Origin: Acidobacteria bacterium UBA7540
GTDB lineage: Bacteria; Acidobacteriota; Terriglobia; UBA7540
Assembly: GCA_002478145.1 (NCBI GenBank)
Contig: DLMI01000106.1
Location: forward strand, 1 to 9,275
Direction of reading: 5' to 3'
DNA: 9,275 bases
The notes below the pieces were generated by a model. That model was given only the letters and a program-made list of their open reading frames with translations. It made no database searches and had not been told where the DNA came from. A program made the translations under genes and the position numbers. How positions within the stretch are numbered: position 1 is the stretch's first letter; each line of letters begins with the position of its first letter. Shown here one piece after another: positions 1 to 7,136 of the stretch.

Positions 1-391
1 CCAGCATGGCGGCGGCTTCGGCCTCGGTGCCGGGCACGTATTTTCCCTCCACTGGAATCGGAGACAGCGGCTGCCACGTGCCCACGTCCCATACCATCAC
101 CGTGCCCGCGCCGTAGTTATCTTCCGGAATGATGCCTTCGAAATCGAAATACGAAACGGGGTGATCCTCCACCTGCATGGCGAGGCGCTTGTCGGCTGGA
201 TCAAGCGACGGTCCCTTGGGCACCGCCCAAGATTTCAGCACGCCTTCCATCTCCAGGCGAAAGTCGTAATGCAGCCGCGTGGCATCGTGTTTCTGGACCA
301 CAAACCGGTGTCCCGCCTTGCTCTCGACTTTCGCGGGAGGCTCCGGCGTCTGATCAAACTTGCGTTTTCGTTTGTATTCTTCCAGTGCCAT
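1..391 (-). CDS. ligD: LigD-type 3'-phosphoesterase domain, N-terminal part (partial)
   Basis: This is the N-terminal 130 residues of a protein that runs off the left edge. It begins [12 protein letters not shown] and then shows the LigD phosphoesterase (PE) signature: [15 protein letters not shown] at residues 33-47, SWAVPKGPS at 54-62, VEDHP at 74-78 and [11 protein letters not shown] at 92-102. The spacing of H35, D43, R45, H77 and Y81 matches the catalytic set known from Pseudomonas LigD (H42, D50, R52, H84, Y88). The PE domain trims 3' ends during bacterial non-homologous end joining. An N-terminal PE domain fits either a PE-ligase-polymerase LigD or a stand-alone PE protein, and the missing part would decide. 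No Ku gene is visible. An in-frame ATG at 403 is an alternative start. I prefer 391 because the protein then begins like family members, and neither start has a good ribosome site. Confidence 0.86.
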   Translation of the reverse strand, partial: MALEEYKRKRKFDQTPEPPAKVESKAGHRFVVQKHDATRLHYDFRLEMEGVLKSWAVPKGPSLDPADKRLAMQVEDHPVSYFDFEGIIPEDNYGAGTVMVWDVGTWQPLSPIPVEGKYVPGTEAEAAAML

Positions 392-460
392 AGGCAATCT
401 CATTTAACCACAGAGAAAGCTGGTAGTGATGGAGGGCATATTTCTGGACCTCTTCCCGGA

Positions 461-589
461 GGCGTCATCCCGAAACCCGGCGCAGTTCAGCCGGGCGAGG
501 GATCTCGCGTGGAGCTTTTCGGACGCGTTGACAACCCCGCGCGATATCCTTCGCTCCGCCTGAAAAACGGCTACGCTCAGGATGACGCC
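461..589. repeat. 129-bp REP/MITE-like structured repeat
   Basis: The element is bounded by perfect 10-bp inverted ends, GGCGTCATCC (461-470) and GGATGACGCC (580-589). Inside are a 6-bp GC hairpin (CCCGGC 476-481 with GCCGGG 490-495, 8-nt loop) and a second pair of arms, 495-509 and 540-554, complementary at about 13 of 15 positions. The sequence does not look coding, and the short ORFs through it have no recognisable motif. It lies between the divergent ligD-type and Nudix genes. From memory, similar GGATGAC-ended elements recur between genes in acidobacterial genomes, but no second copy lies in this window, so repetitiveness is inferred from structure only. Confidence 0.6.
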
Positions 590-631
590 GCGTTGGTGAG
601 AGACAGTCGAAACCCAAACTGAGCCATGCTT

Positions 632-637
632 TAGAAT
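632..637 (+). promoter_or_regulatory. -10-like hexamer TAGAAT before the Nudix gene
   Basis: TAGAAT lies 10 nt before the ATG at 648, and no Shine-Dalgarno sequence sits between them. No good -35 is seen at the expected spacing. The same nine bases, TAGAATTCT, occur at the same distance before the gene that starts at 9249, which supports a promoter for a transcript with almost no leader. Confidence 0.4.
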
Positions 638-647
638 TCTTGCACAC

Positions 648-1085
648 ATGCAACGCGAATTTCCCGAGGTTCCGCTGGTCGGTGTCGGCGCCATCATCAT
701 CGAGGACGGTCGAGTCGTTCTGGTGAAGCGCGCGCATCCGCCGCTGCAGGCCGAGTGGTCCATCCCCGGAGGCGTGCTCGAAATCGGCGAACTGGTGCGC
801 GAAGCCGCCATCCGCGAGGCTCGCGAGGAAACGGGACTTACCGTCGAAGCCGGCGAGCTACTCGGCGTCTTCGATCGCGTCCTGCGCGATCCCGAGCAGC
901 GCGTGCAATATCACTACGTTTTGATTGATTTTCTGTGCCGGCGGGTTGCGGGAGATCTCGCCGCCGCCAGCGACGCTGCCGAAGTCCGCTGGTTTAGCCA
1001 AGAAGAACTGCCGGCGCTGAACCTCGCGGAGGATACTCTTGATGTGATTCATAAGGGATTCAAAGCGGCGTGTGCTGGGGCTTAG
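648..1085 (+). CDS. Nudix hydrolase
   Basis: This 145-aa protein consists of one Nudix fold, the usual length for a minimal family member. The Nudix box GX5EX7REUXEEXGU is complete at residues 42-64: G42, E48, R56-E57, E60-E61, G63 and a final L64. These glutamates coordinate the Mg2+ or Mn2+ needed to hydrolyse nucleoside diphosphates linked to another moiety. The preceding WSIPGG (37-42) and the first strand VGVGAIII (11-18) are also typical. Substrate cannot be read from sequence. ADP-ribose, NADH-type compounds or damaged nucleotides are all possible. It has no signal peptide and is presumably cytoplasmic. The ATG at 648 has no ribosome site but follows a -10-like TAGAAT. It converges on the kinase gene, with only 8 nt between the two stop codons and no room for a normal hairpin terminator. 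Confidence 0.92.
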   Translation: MQREFPEVPLVGVGAIIIEDGRVVLVKRAHPPLQAEWSIPGGVLEIGELVREAAIREAREETGLTVEAGELLGVFDRVLRDPEQRVQYHYVLIDFLCRRVAGDLAAASDAAEVRWFSQEELPALNLAEDTLDVIHKGFKAACAGA

Positions 1086-1093
1086 CTAAAACC

Positions 1094-3904
1094 TTACTTG
1101 GATTCTTGCAGCAGCACCACGTCGGACTCCGAATGGCTGCGGAGCACGCCAAGACTTTTTCTGTCCGGCGACCAGTGGAACGAGGTGATTTGCTCGGAGG
1201 TGAAGTTGGTGATCTGGTGACCGGGCGAGCCATCGAGCGGCTGGATCCAAAGATTGTCCACGCCATTTTCGTGGATGGGATACGCTACGCCTTTGCCGTC
1301 GGGTGTGAAGCGCACGCCGCCGCGGGCGATGCGTGGATCCGCATCGAGCAGGCGCGGCGTAGGAGAGCCGACGTCCAGCAGCGCGACCTGCTCTTTGCCG
1401 CGCTGCGTTGCCGCATCGACGACTTCCACGATGTAAACCAGCGTCTTCCCGTCGCTGGACAATCCAAGTCCGCCGCCGGCCACAAAGCTATGGGGCACGA
1501 CGCTTCCCGGAACCATTCCAGGTTTTCCGGAACCATCCAGGGGCGCGCGTGAAACCCGCCCGGCGCTCTGGTCAAAGTAGTAGGCCCATTTTCCGTCCGG
1601 CGAACAAAGGGCGCGCAAATCCCGTTTGCCGTCCGTGACTTGCGCCGCGCCCGAGCCATCCGCGCCGGCGCGCCAAAGGCTGGCCGTGTTTGTGCCGCCA
1701 TGGAATGACCAGGAGAAGATCACATGATCACTTCCGCAAGGCGAAGGATCAACAATCGCTGCGGCTGAATCACCGATGATTTGAGTTTGAGTCTTGCCGT
1801 CGGCCGTCATACGCAGGAGGCGGGCGCCGTCGCTTAACAGCAAACCACCGTCGGCTGTCCAGTTAAAGCCGCGAACTTCCTGCCCTGGCGGGAAAACCGG
1901 TTTCGAGTCCACACTCTGGCTGCCTGTGCCGGGAAAAACATACAGACCTTGGGTGGTTTTCTGCTGCACCGAGGCCAGCGTCTTGCCGTCCGCGGAGAGC
2001 GTCAGATTTGAGTACCGGTTGGTATCGCGAGTGATGGGCTGAAGCGGTCCCCCGTCACGGGAAATGAATCCGATCTGCGATCGCGAGAAACTTGGGCCGG
2101 CCTGCTGGTAGATGGCAAGAATTCCCCGGTCGTCGGGAAGCCACGTCAATTCAAAAGCGGCCTTGTCATTAAACGTGGCTAATCGACTGGTTTTTCCACC
2201 ACTGATATCAAACAAATCAATTCCGCCCAGGGCTTGATCGGGCTGGAATCTGCTAAGGGCGAGTTGTTGGCCGTCCGGGGACCAACTCAAATATGCCGAC
2301 GATTCGGAGATCGGTACGATCCGCAAGATCTTCTCGTCGTTACCGCTCAGATCTGCACTGAGTAGCCGAGACTTGCCGATCTCAGGATCGTTTGCGCGCG
2401 CATACGCCATGCGCTTGCCGTCGGGAGAAAACGAAATCTCGCTATCGATGTCGCGGACCACGGTTTGCGGAGTCCCGCCCAGCACGGGCGCGCGGTAGAG
2501 GTTGTAATCGCTGTTCACCGCATTCTGGGCTTTGCGGAAGTAAATGTAATTTCCATCCGGCGAAAATGTGAGACTGCGGTAAGTGGATGCTGAGGGCGGA
2601 ACGACTTGCGTATCGCTCGCCGTGGGCACGTTGCGCAGCCACAAACTCTCGAGACCATTCTCGTCGAGGACACTGAGTATGTATTTGCCGTCAGGAGAGA
2701 TGGCGGCCAGCGCGGCCTTCCCGGAATTCGTCACCTGCGTGACGGTGAAGTTCTGAAAGGGCGCGGCGCCGGGGCGGTGGAACATCGAATACACGCCATA
2801 ACCGGCGGCGGCCAACAGGACAAGCGCGGTAATCGCAATTGCGCCAGTTCCCCATTTGTGTTGCTTGGCCGCGGCGGCGACCGCGGAACTGCTGGTGTGC
2901 GCGGGCCGTGCCGCGCTGCTCGCCGGAGGCGCGCCACTGGCTTGTCCGGCGGGATTCGAGATGGATGGTGCCGCTCTGTAGTTGTCGCCGGAAGCGACTT
3001 CCGGAGCCGCGCGGCGTCCGGATTCCGTATCGCGCTTAAGCCGCTGCAAATCGGAACGTAAGTCGGCTGCGTGCTGGTAGCGCAGGCCCGGATCTTTTTC
3101 CAAAGACTTGTTGATGATTCGTTCCAGTTCACCCGGAATTTCCGGATTCAGTCGAAGGGGCGGAATCGGCGAACGATTCAGAATGCCGTCAAAAATCTCT
3201 GCGGAGGTACTGCCGGGAAATGCCTGGCGTCCAGTGGCCATTTCATAAAGCACAATCCCGAACGAAAAAATGTCGCTGCGGGCATCCACTTCGCGTCCGC
3301 GAGCCTGTTCCGGCGACATGTAAGCCACGGTACCCAGCGCGGTGCCCGGGCTGGTGAGATTGATTTCCCCTTCGGTGGCACCCCCGCCGGTGAGCGTTTC
3401 GCCAGTCCCCCTGGAGATGACTTTCGCCAAGCCGAAATCGAGCACCTTGGCTTGGCCGCGTTCGGTCACGAAAATATTGGCCGGCTTGATGTCGCGATGG
3501 ATGATGCCTTCCTTCTGCGCCGCATCCAGCGCGTCGGCTACTTCGATTCCGATGGTAAGAATCGTCTCCAGAGGCAGCGGCACGCTGCCGATGCGGTGCT
3601 TCAGCGTGACCCCCTTCAACAGTTCCATCGCGATGAAGGGATGCCCATCAGCTTCATCAATGTCGTGAATCGTGCAAATGTTGGGATGGTTCAGCGCGGA
3701 CGCGGCTTGCGCCTCGCGGCGGAAGCGCTCGAGCACTGCCTCGTCGCGTGCAATTCCTTCCGGCAAGAACTTCAGGGCGACAAAGCGGCGAAGCTTCGTA
3801 TCCTCTGCCCGGAACACGACGCCCATCCCTCCACCGCCCAGTTTTTCCAGGACGCGATAGTGGGAGAGGGTGCGGCCGATCGGGAACTGGTCTTCTTCTG
3901 CCAT
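1094..3904 (-). CDS. Membrane Ser/Thr protein kinase with TolB/PD40 beta-propeller
   Basis: This 936-aa protein has a cytoplasmic PknB-like kinase domain (about 16-290), an Ala/Pro/Ser-rich linker (about 293-347), one membrane helix (about 350-373) and a C-terminal propeller (about 385-936). All kinase essentials are present: glycine loop LGGGGMG (22-28), ATP lysine K45 in VALK, E64 of helix C, HRDIKPAN (136-143, catalytic D138), DFG (156-158) and SPE (197-199). The propeller has about eleven PD40-type repeats of the form SPDGK followed by a hydrophobic strand. By topology it should face the periplasm and sense a ligand or a partner protein, and the kinase would phosphorylate cytoplasmic Ser/Thr targets. 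This architecture is abundant in Acidobacteriota. The activation loop is long (about 40 residues) and Gly/Thr-rich. No substrate gene is obvious nearby. The start has no Shine-Dalgarno site but sits just below a good promoter. Confidence 0.94.
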   Translation of the reverse strand: MAEEDQFPIGRTLSHYRVLEKLGGGGMGVVFRAEDTKLRRFVALKFLPEGIARDEAVLERFRREAQAASALNHPNICTIHDIDEADGHPFIAMELLKGVTLKHRIGSVPLPLETILTIGIEVADALDAAQKEGIIHRDIKPANIFVTERGQAKVLDFGLAKVISRGTGETLTGGGATEGEINLTSPGTALGTVAYMSPEQARGREVDARSDIFSFGIVLYEMATGRQAFPGSTSAEIFDGILNRSPIPPLRLNPEIPGELERIINKSLEKDPGLRYQHAADLRSDLQRLKRDTESGRRAAPEVASGDNYRAAPSISNPAGQASGAPPASSAARPAHTSSSAVAAAAKQHKWGTGAIAITALVLLAAAGYGVYSMFHRPGAAPFQNFTVTQVTNSGKAALAAISPDGKYILSVLDENGLESLWLRNVPTASDTQVVPPSASTYRSLTFSPDGNYIYFRKAQNAVNSDYNLYRAPVLGGTPQTVVRDIDSEISFSPDGKRMAYARANDPEIGKSRLLSADLSGNDEKILRIVPISESSAYLSWSPDGQQLALSRFQPDQALGGIDLFDISGGKTSRLATFNDKAAFELTWLPDDRGILAIYQQAGPSFSRSQIGFISRDGGPLQPITRDTNRYSNLTLSADGKTLASVQQKTTQGLYVFPGTGSQSVDSKPVFPPGQEVRGFNWTADGGLLLSDGARLLRMTADGKTQTQIIGDSAAAIVDPSPCGSDHVIFSWSFHGGTNTASLWRAGADGSGAAQVTDGKRDLRALCSPDGKWAYYFDQSAGRVSRAPLDGSGKPGMVPGSVVPHSFVAGGGLGLSSDGKTLVYIVEVVDAATQRGKEQVALLDVGSPTPRLLDADPRIARGGVRFTPDGKGVAYPIHENGVDNLWIQPLDGSPGHQITNFTSEQITSFHWSPDRKSLGVLRSHSESDVVLLQESK

Positions 3905-3913
3905 GTGCTGCGA

Positions 3914-3943
3914 ATCTTAGTTCCCGCTTTGTACCCGAGTCAA
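3914..3943 (-). promoter_or_regulatory. Sigma-70-type promoter of the kinase gene
   Basis: Reading the minus strand, TTGACT (3943-3938) and TAAGAT (3919-3914) are separated by 18 nt. These are close matches to the -35 and -10 consensus. The ATG at 3904 follows after only 9 nt, so the transcript would start at or within a few bases of the start codon. This fits the absence of a ribosome binding site. Confidence 0.6.
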
Positions 3944-3985
3944 CCGGCGATTGAGCGGGGAAGCGCTGTTTCACATGCAGTCAGC

Positions 3986-4090
3986 TTATTCCACATGCTC
4001 GTCTTCCCACTCCGCATCACAGGCGCGGCACCAGCATCGATACGTCGCGGAAAATCCATGGCTACAACCCGAAAATTGAGCGTGCCGCAT
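3986..4090 (-). other. 34-codon ORF with a zinc-ribbon-like tail; member of a repeated sequence
   Basis: This short ATG-to-TAA frame encodes 34 residues ending RCWCRACDAEWEDEHVE. The CDAEWED core and preceding cysteines copy the end of the DUF2007/zinc-ribbon protein encoded at 7137-7766. At DNA level, 4001-4044 matches 6446-6489 at 40 of 44 positions, and both differ from the intact gene by the same shortening of roughly 20 nt. The first half has no resemblance to the intact gene and there is no ribosome site. I read it as a decayed gene tail or dispersed repeat that happens to keep an open frame. A real micro-protein is possible but unlikely. Confidence 0.4.
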
Positions 4091-4248
4091 ACAGCCGAGC
4101 GTGGTACCTTACACGAATCCTTAAAATGCCCCTGGGTCGCTGGTTAAGATCACTGGTTAAGAAGCCAGCCATCGATCAGCCATGCGGCGCGGTTTAGTTC
4201 AAAGTTTCTCACCAAGAGACTTAAGAGGTGCGGAAAGACAAGCAAGCG
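4091..4248. other. Leader region of the oxidase-RidA operon
   Basis: Together with 3905-4090 this makes a gap of over 300 nt between two start codons. The notable content is a pair of 10-bp direct repeats, CTGGTTAAGA, at 4140-4149 and 4153-4162, spaced 13 nt start to start. They could be operator half-sites or chance. AT-rich stretches such as CCTTAAAAT near 4120-4130 could serve as a -10, but no convincing -35/-10 pair was found. No terminator is evident. Confidence 0.3.
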
Positions 4249-5847
4249 ATGACAATCAGCCGACGCGAGTTCATCTCCAGAGTTGCGCAGGCCGGAGGAT
4301 ACGGCGCTGCCTTCATGACCATGCATTCGCTTGGCCTTCTGGGCATGGTCGAGACCGAGCAGCAGAAAGACTTCCCGCTGCCTCCATCGGCCGGCCGTGG
4401 GACGAAAGTTATTATTCTCGGCGCAGGAATTGCCGGGCTGGTTTCCGCCTACGAGATGCGCCGCGCCGGCTTCGACTGCACCGTGCTGGAAGCGCGCGAG
4501 CGTCCGGGCGGGCGTAACTGGACCTTGCGCGGAGGATCGAAGCTGGTTTTTAACGATGGAACGTCGCAAGAGTGCACGTTCGATGAAGGAAATTATTTCA
4601 ACTGCGGTCCGGCACGGCTTCCTTCGATACACAAGAACATTCTCGGCTATTGCAACGAACTGGGAGTCGAACTCGAGGTTGAGGTGAATGCCTCGCGCAG
4701 CGCGCTGCTGCAGAATGACAACGTCTTCGGCGGCAAACCCATCCGCCAGGGTCAAGCCATCAATGACACTCGAGGCCACATCGCCGAGCTGTTGGCCAAA
4801 TGTGTGCAACAGGGGGCGCTCGATCAGGCCTTCACGCAGGACGATCACGCGGCAGTGATGGAGTTCCTCAGGTCTTATGGCGCCCTGGGAAAGAATTACC
4901 AATACAACGGCTCCTCGCGCTCCGGCGACCAGCAAACCCCTGGCGCGGGCGATCAGATCGAAATCCCTCGTGCTCCACTTTCTATGTCGGATTTGCTCAA
5001 GTCGCATTTCTGCAGGCCGATGCTTTTTGAAGAAATGCTCGACATGCAGGCCACCATGTTCCAGCCGGTTGGCGGTATGGATCGGATTCCCTACGCATTC
5101 GCCCGGTCTCTGGGCAACATCGTGCGCTATAACTCTCCGATCACCGAAATCAGAAAGACAAGCAACGGCGTCGGGGTGTTGTACCGCGACGGCAACGGCG
5201 AATCCGGCCCAATCCTCTCCCTGGAGGCGTCGTACTGCGTTTGCACGCTGCCGCTCAGCATCCTCAAGACACTACCGAATGATTTCGCCCCACGGGTGAA
5301 ATCGGCGATGGAGCAGGTCACGTATGATTCAGCCTACAAAGTTGCCTGGGAGTCGCGGCGCTTCTGGGAGCAGGACGGCGACGAAATCTACGGCGGCATT
5401 TCGTTCCTCACGACCGGACCCATCCCGCAGGTCTGGTATCCGAGTGCGAAGCTGATGTCGAAACGCGGAGTCCTCATCTCCGGCTATGCCATGGAAAACT
5501 GGGGCGATTTCGGCAAGCTGCCATCCTCTGAGGCGAAGATCGCAGCTTCCCGGGCCGCCGTAGAAAAACTGCATCCCGGCAAGAGCAAGGAACTTGAGAA
5601 GCCGGTTTATATGTGCTGGGGCAAGGTGCCCTATAGCCTAGGATCCTGGGTCAGCCGTGGGCCCGACTATCCTCCGACTGACGACGCAGTTTACTATAAC
5701 GGACCCTACCGGGAGTTCATCGTTCCCGACGATCGAATTTATTTTGCCGGGGACCACTGCAGCCACATCATTGGCTGGCAGGAAGGGGCCGCTCTCGCCG
5801 CCCAGCGGGCGATCACGATGATCGTCAGCCGGGTCAACCAATCCTGA
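4249..5847 (+). CDS. Tat-exported FAD amine / L-amino-acid oxidase
   Basis: This 532-aa flavoprotein belongs to the monoamine oxidase / L-amino-acid oxidase family. It opens with a twin-arginine signal (ISRREFISR at 3-11, then a hydrophobic stretch to about 34), so it should be exported folded with FAD bound. The Rossmann motif GAGIAG is at 58-63, the ribose-binding E81 follows in LEARERPGGR, GGMD is at 275-278, and the C-terminal flavin motif GDH...GWQEGA is at 501-514. Family members oxidise an amine or amino acid to an imine and pass electrons to O2, giving H2O2. The substrate cannot be told from sequence. I chose ATG 4249 over an upstream in-frame GTG (4228) because the Tat motif then lies at the very N-terminus and GGAAAG (4232-4237) can serve as ribosome site. 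It is followed after 23 nt by an exported RidA gene, so the two probably form an operon. Confidence 0.9.
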   Translation: MTISRREFISRVAQAGGYGAAFMTMHSLGLLGMVETEQQKDFPLPPSAGRGTKVIILGAGIAGLVSAYEMRRAGFDCTVLEARERPGGRNWTLRGGSKLVFNDGTSQECTFDEGNYFNCGPARLPSIHKNILGYCNELGVELEVEVNASRSALLQNDNVFGGKPIRQGQAINDTRGHIAELLAKCVQQGALDQAFTQDDHAAVMEFLRSYGALGKNYQYNGSSRSGDQQTPGAGDQIEIPRAPLSMSDLLKSHFCRPMLFEEMLDMQATMFQPVGGMDRIPYAFARSLGNIVRYNSPITEIRKTSNGVGVLYRDGNGESGPILSLEASYCVCTLPLSILKTLPNDFAPRVKSAMEQVTYDSAYKVAWESRRFWEQDGDEIYGGISFLTTGPIPQVWYPSAKLMSKRGVLISGYAMENWGDFGKLPSSEAKIAASRAAVEKLHPGKSKELEKPVYMCWGKVPYSLGSWVSRGPDYPPTDDAVYYNGPYREFIVPDDRIYFAGDHCSHIIGWQEGAALAAQRAITMIVSRVNQS

Positions 5848-5860
5848 CCGAACTCAGAGT

Positions 5861-5864
5861 GGAG
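5861..5864 (+). promoter_or_regulatory. Ribosome binding site fixing the RidA start
   Basis: GGAG ends 6 nt before the ATG at 5871. This favours that start over an in-frame GTG at 5859, which would overlap the site. Confidence 0.6.
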
Positions 5865-5870
5865 ATATCC

Positions 5871-6398
5871 ATGCGAAGAAAATCGATTTGCGTCACGCTC
5901 GTGCTGCTCTCGTCCGTCGTTGCAGGCGCGCAGACTCCTGGTCTCCAGACTGGTGTGCAAACTAATGTCCGCCACATTCAGGAGGACGACCGACCGATCG
6001 CTACCGGAGTCTGGGCGGGAGATACTCTTTACCTGAGCGGACAGTTGGCATCGCCGGTAACTCCTGCCGATCCAGCCAAAGGAACGGCCGCCGTCTACGG
6101 CGACACCGAGGCGCAAACCATGAGTACGCTGACCAAGATACAGGCGGCGCTGAAGTCCGAGGGCCTCACCATGGGCGACGTGGTGATGATGCACGTCTAT
6201 CTGGCGGGCGATCCGGCCAAAGGCAACAAACTGGATTTCCCTGGGATGATGGCAGCCTACACGCAATTCTTCGGAACCAAAGAGCAGCCCAATAAGCCCG
6301 CCCGCAGCGCCATGCAAGTTGCGGCCCTGGCAGCTCCCTGGGCATTGGTCGAGATTGAAGTGATCGCGGTGAAAGCCGCTGTGAGGCCGGCGCGCTAG
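5871..6398 (+). CDS. Exported RidA (YjgF/YER057c/UK114) family protein
   Basis: This 175-aa protein has a Sec-type signal peptide (MRRKS, a hydrophobic core to about residue 18, likely cleavage after AGA at about 20) and then one RidA domain (about 38-168). The family hallmark PARSAMQVAAL (143-153) holds R145, equivalent to the substrate-binding arginine of E. coli RidA. E161 in VEIEVIAV corresponds to its conserved glutamate. True RidA enzymes hydrolyse 2-imino acids such as 2-aminoacrylate to keto acids and ammonia. Most are small cytosolic proteins of about 130 aa, so the signal peptide is notable. The gene starts 23 nt after the stop of the FAD oxidase, whose imine product would be a fitting substrate. 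That pairing is an inference. The domain is clear, but many RidA subfamilies have unknown substrates. Confidence 0.88.
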   Translation: MRRKSICVTLVLLSSVVAGAQTPGLQTGVQTNVRHIQEDDRPIATGVWAGDTLYLSGQLASPVTPADPAKGTAAVYGDTEAQTMSTLTKIQAALKSEGLTMGDVVMMHVYLAGDPAKGNKLDFPGMMAAYTQFFGTKEQPNKPARSAMQVAALAAPWALVEIEVIAVKAAVRPAR

Positions 6399-6442
6399 CT
6401 TTGGCTCTAAGAATATGACTCGCTTCTTCCGGTATCCGTCTC

Positions 6443-6550
6443 ATTGTCTTCCCACTCCGCATCACAGGCGTGGCACCAGCATTGGCACGCGAAGGAATGC
6501 GCTCATGTAGGCGATTCGGCCGTCCGCTTCCTTCAGTCTGCCTGCCGAGT
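6443..6550 (-). pseudogene. Broken copy of the DUF2007/zinc-ribbon gene 3' end
   Basis: Starting at the base after the cupin stop codon, the minus strand translates to a stretch containing RIAYMSAFLRVPM, which matches residues 176-188 of the intact protein at 7137-7766. It then loses frame and resumes as WCHACDAEWED in another frame. A run of 26 identical bases is shared (6484-6509 with 7207-7232). Compared with the intact gene, the copy lacks about 20 nt between RVPM and the final CDAEWED, which causes the frameshift and removes the spacing of the second cysteine pair. It cannot make the original zinc ribbon. The same deleted form is seen near 4001-4044. Confidence 0.65.
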
Positions 6551-7099
6551 TCAGGCATGTTTCAGCAGTTCCGTCCTATACTGTGGGGCGAGTGCTTGGG
6601 CCTTCGCCATGAACTCAGCCCGAGCCTTTTCGTCGAGCTTTGGGGGCGGGGTCGTGCGGGTTGCAACCGGGACGCCCACCTGTGCGAAGAACTCTTCCTG
6701 TCCGGCAGGAGAGCAGATGCATAACAGACGTGCCGCCCGGTCGCTCTTGTTGTGAAACTGATGAGGCGCGTTGGCAGGAACATGAACGGTCTGGCCAGCA
6801 CCTGCGACGGACTTTACGCCTCGAAAGGTAGCCTCGATCTCGCCCTCGATAATGATGAAGGACTCCTCGAAGTCATACTGGTGAGGAGGTGGGCCGCCGC
6901 CCGGTGGGATGTGCACGTCGATGAGGCAAAACCGTCCGGCGGTGTCCTTCCCGGTCAAAAGAGTTGCGTAGGTGTCCCCAACCAATCCGATGTGAGGTAA
7001 GTTCGGGTCCTCCGATCGAGTTGGGATGAGATTCCGTTTGGGATCATCGGATGGAACGGGGGAACCGGACCAGCTTGCTGTATCTGATTGGCTGTTCAT
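6551..7099 (-). CDS. Cupin-domain protein with an altered metal motif
   Basis: This 182-aa protein contains one conserved-barrel cupin domain (about 44-150) and a charged C-terminal tail ending YRTELLKHA. Motif 1 reads PPHQYDFEESFIIIEGE (71-87) and motif 2 reads VPANAPHQFHN (107-117). H73, E79 and H113 occupy metal-ligand positions, but the second histidine of the usual HxH is Y75. Relatives act as quercetinase-like dioxygenases, isomerases or simply binding proteins, so no reaction can be assigned. There is no signal peptide. The start at 7099 is chosen over an in-frame ATG at 7123 because GAGGAG lies 6 nt upstream. It begins 37 nt after the stop of the DUF2007/zinc-ribbon gene and is probably co-transcribed with it. 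The gene is bracketed by the intact and broken copies of that gene's 3' end. Confidence 0.85.
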   Translation of the reverse strand: MNSQSDTASWSGSPVPSDDPKRNLIPTRSEDPNLPHIGLVGDTYATLLTGKDTAGRFCLIDVHIPPGGGPPPHQYDFEESFIIIEGEIEATFRGVKSVAGAGQTVHVPANAPHQFHNKSDRAARLLCICSPAGQEEFFAQVGVPVATRTTPPPKLDEKARAEFMAKAQALAPQYRTELLKHA

Positions 7100-7105
7100 T
7101 GTGTT

Positions 7106-7111
7106 CTCCTC
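7106..7111 (-). promoter_or_regulatory. Ribosome binding site fixing the cupin start
   Basis: GAGGAG on the minus strand lies 6 nt before the ATG at 7099. It falls inside the longer frame that starts at 7123 and so favours the shorter protein. Confidence 0.75.
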
Positions 7112-7136
7112 GAATGGAAGCATTTCGGCGAATCAC

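Noticed and set aside
404..811. Minus-strand frame spanning the structured repeat and the Nudix start
   Set aside because: It is antisense to the Nudix box and passes through the palindromic repeat; low-complexity Ser/Thr-rich translation.
3071..4147. 358-codon plus-strand frame opposite the kinase
   Set aside because: It overlaps the well-supported kinase domain, shows no recognisable motif, and is an open frame expected in high-GC antisense sequence.
4150..5007. 285-codon minus-strand frame opposite the oxidase
   Set aside because: It lies over the FAD-binding and signal regions of the oxidase, has no family features, and looks like an antisense shadow.
5739..6317. 192-codon minus-strand frame over the oxidase end and RidA
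   Set aside because: Both genes it crosses have clear motifs on the plus strand, and its own translation has none.
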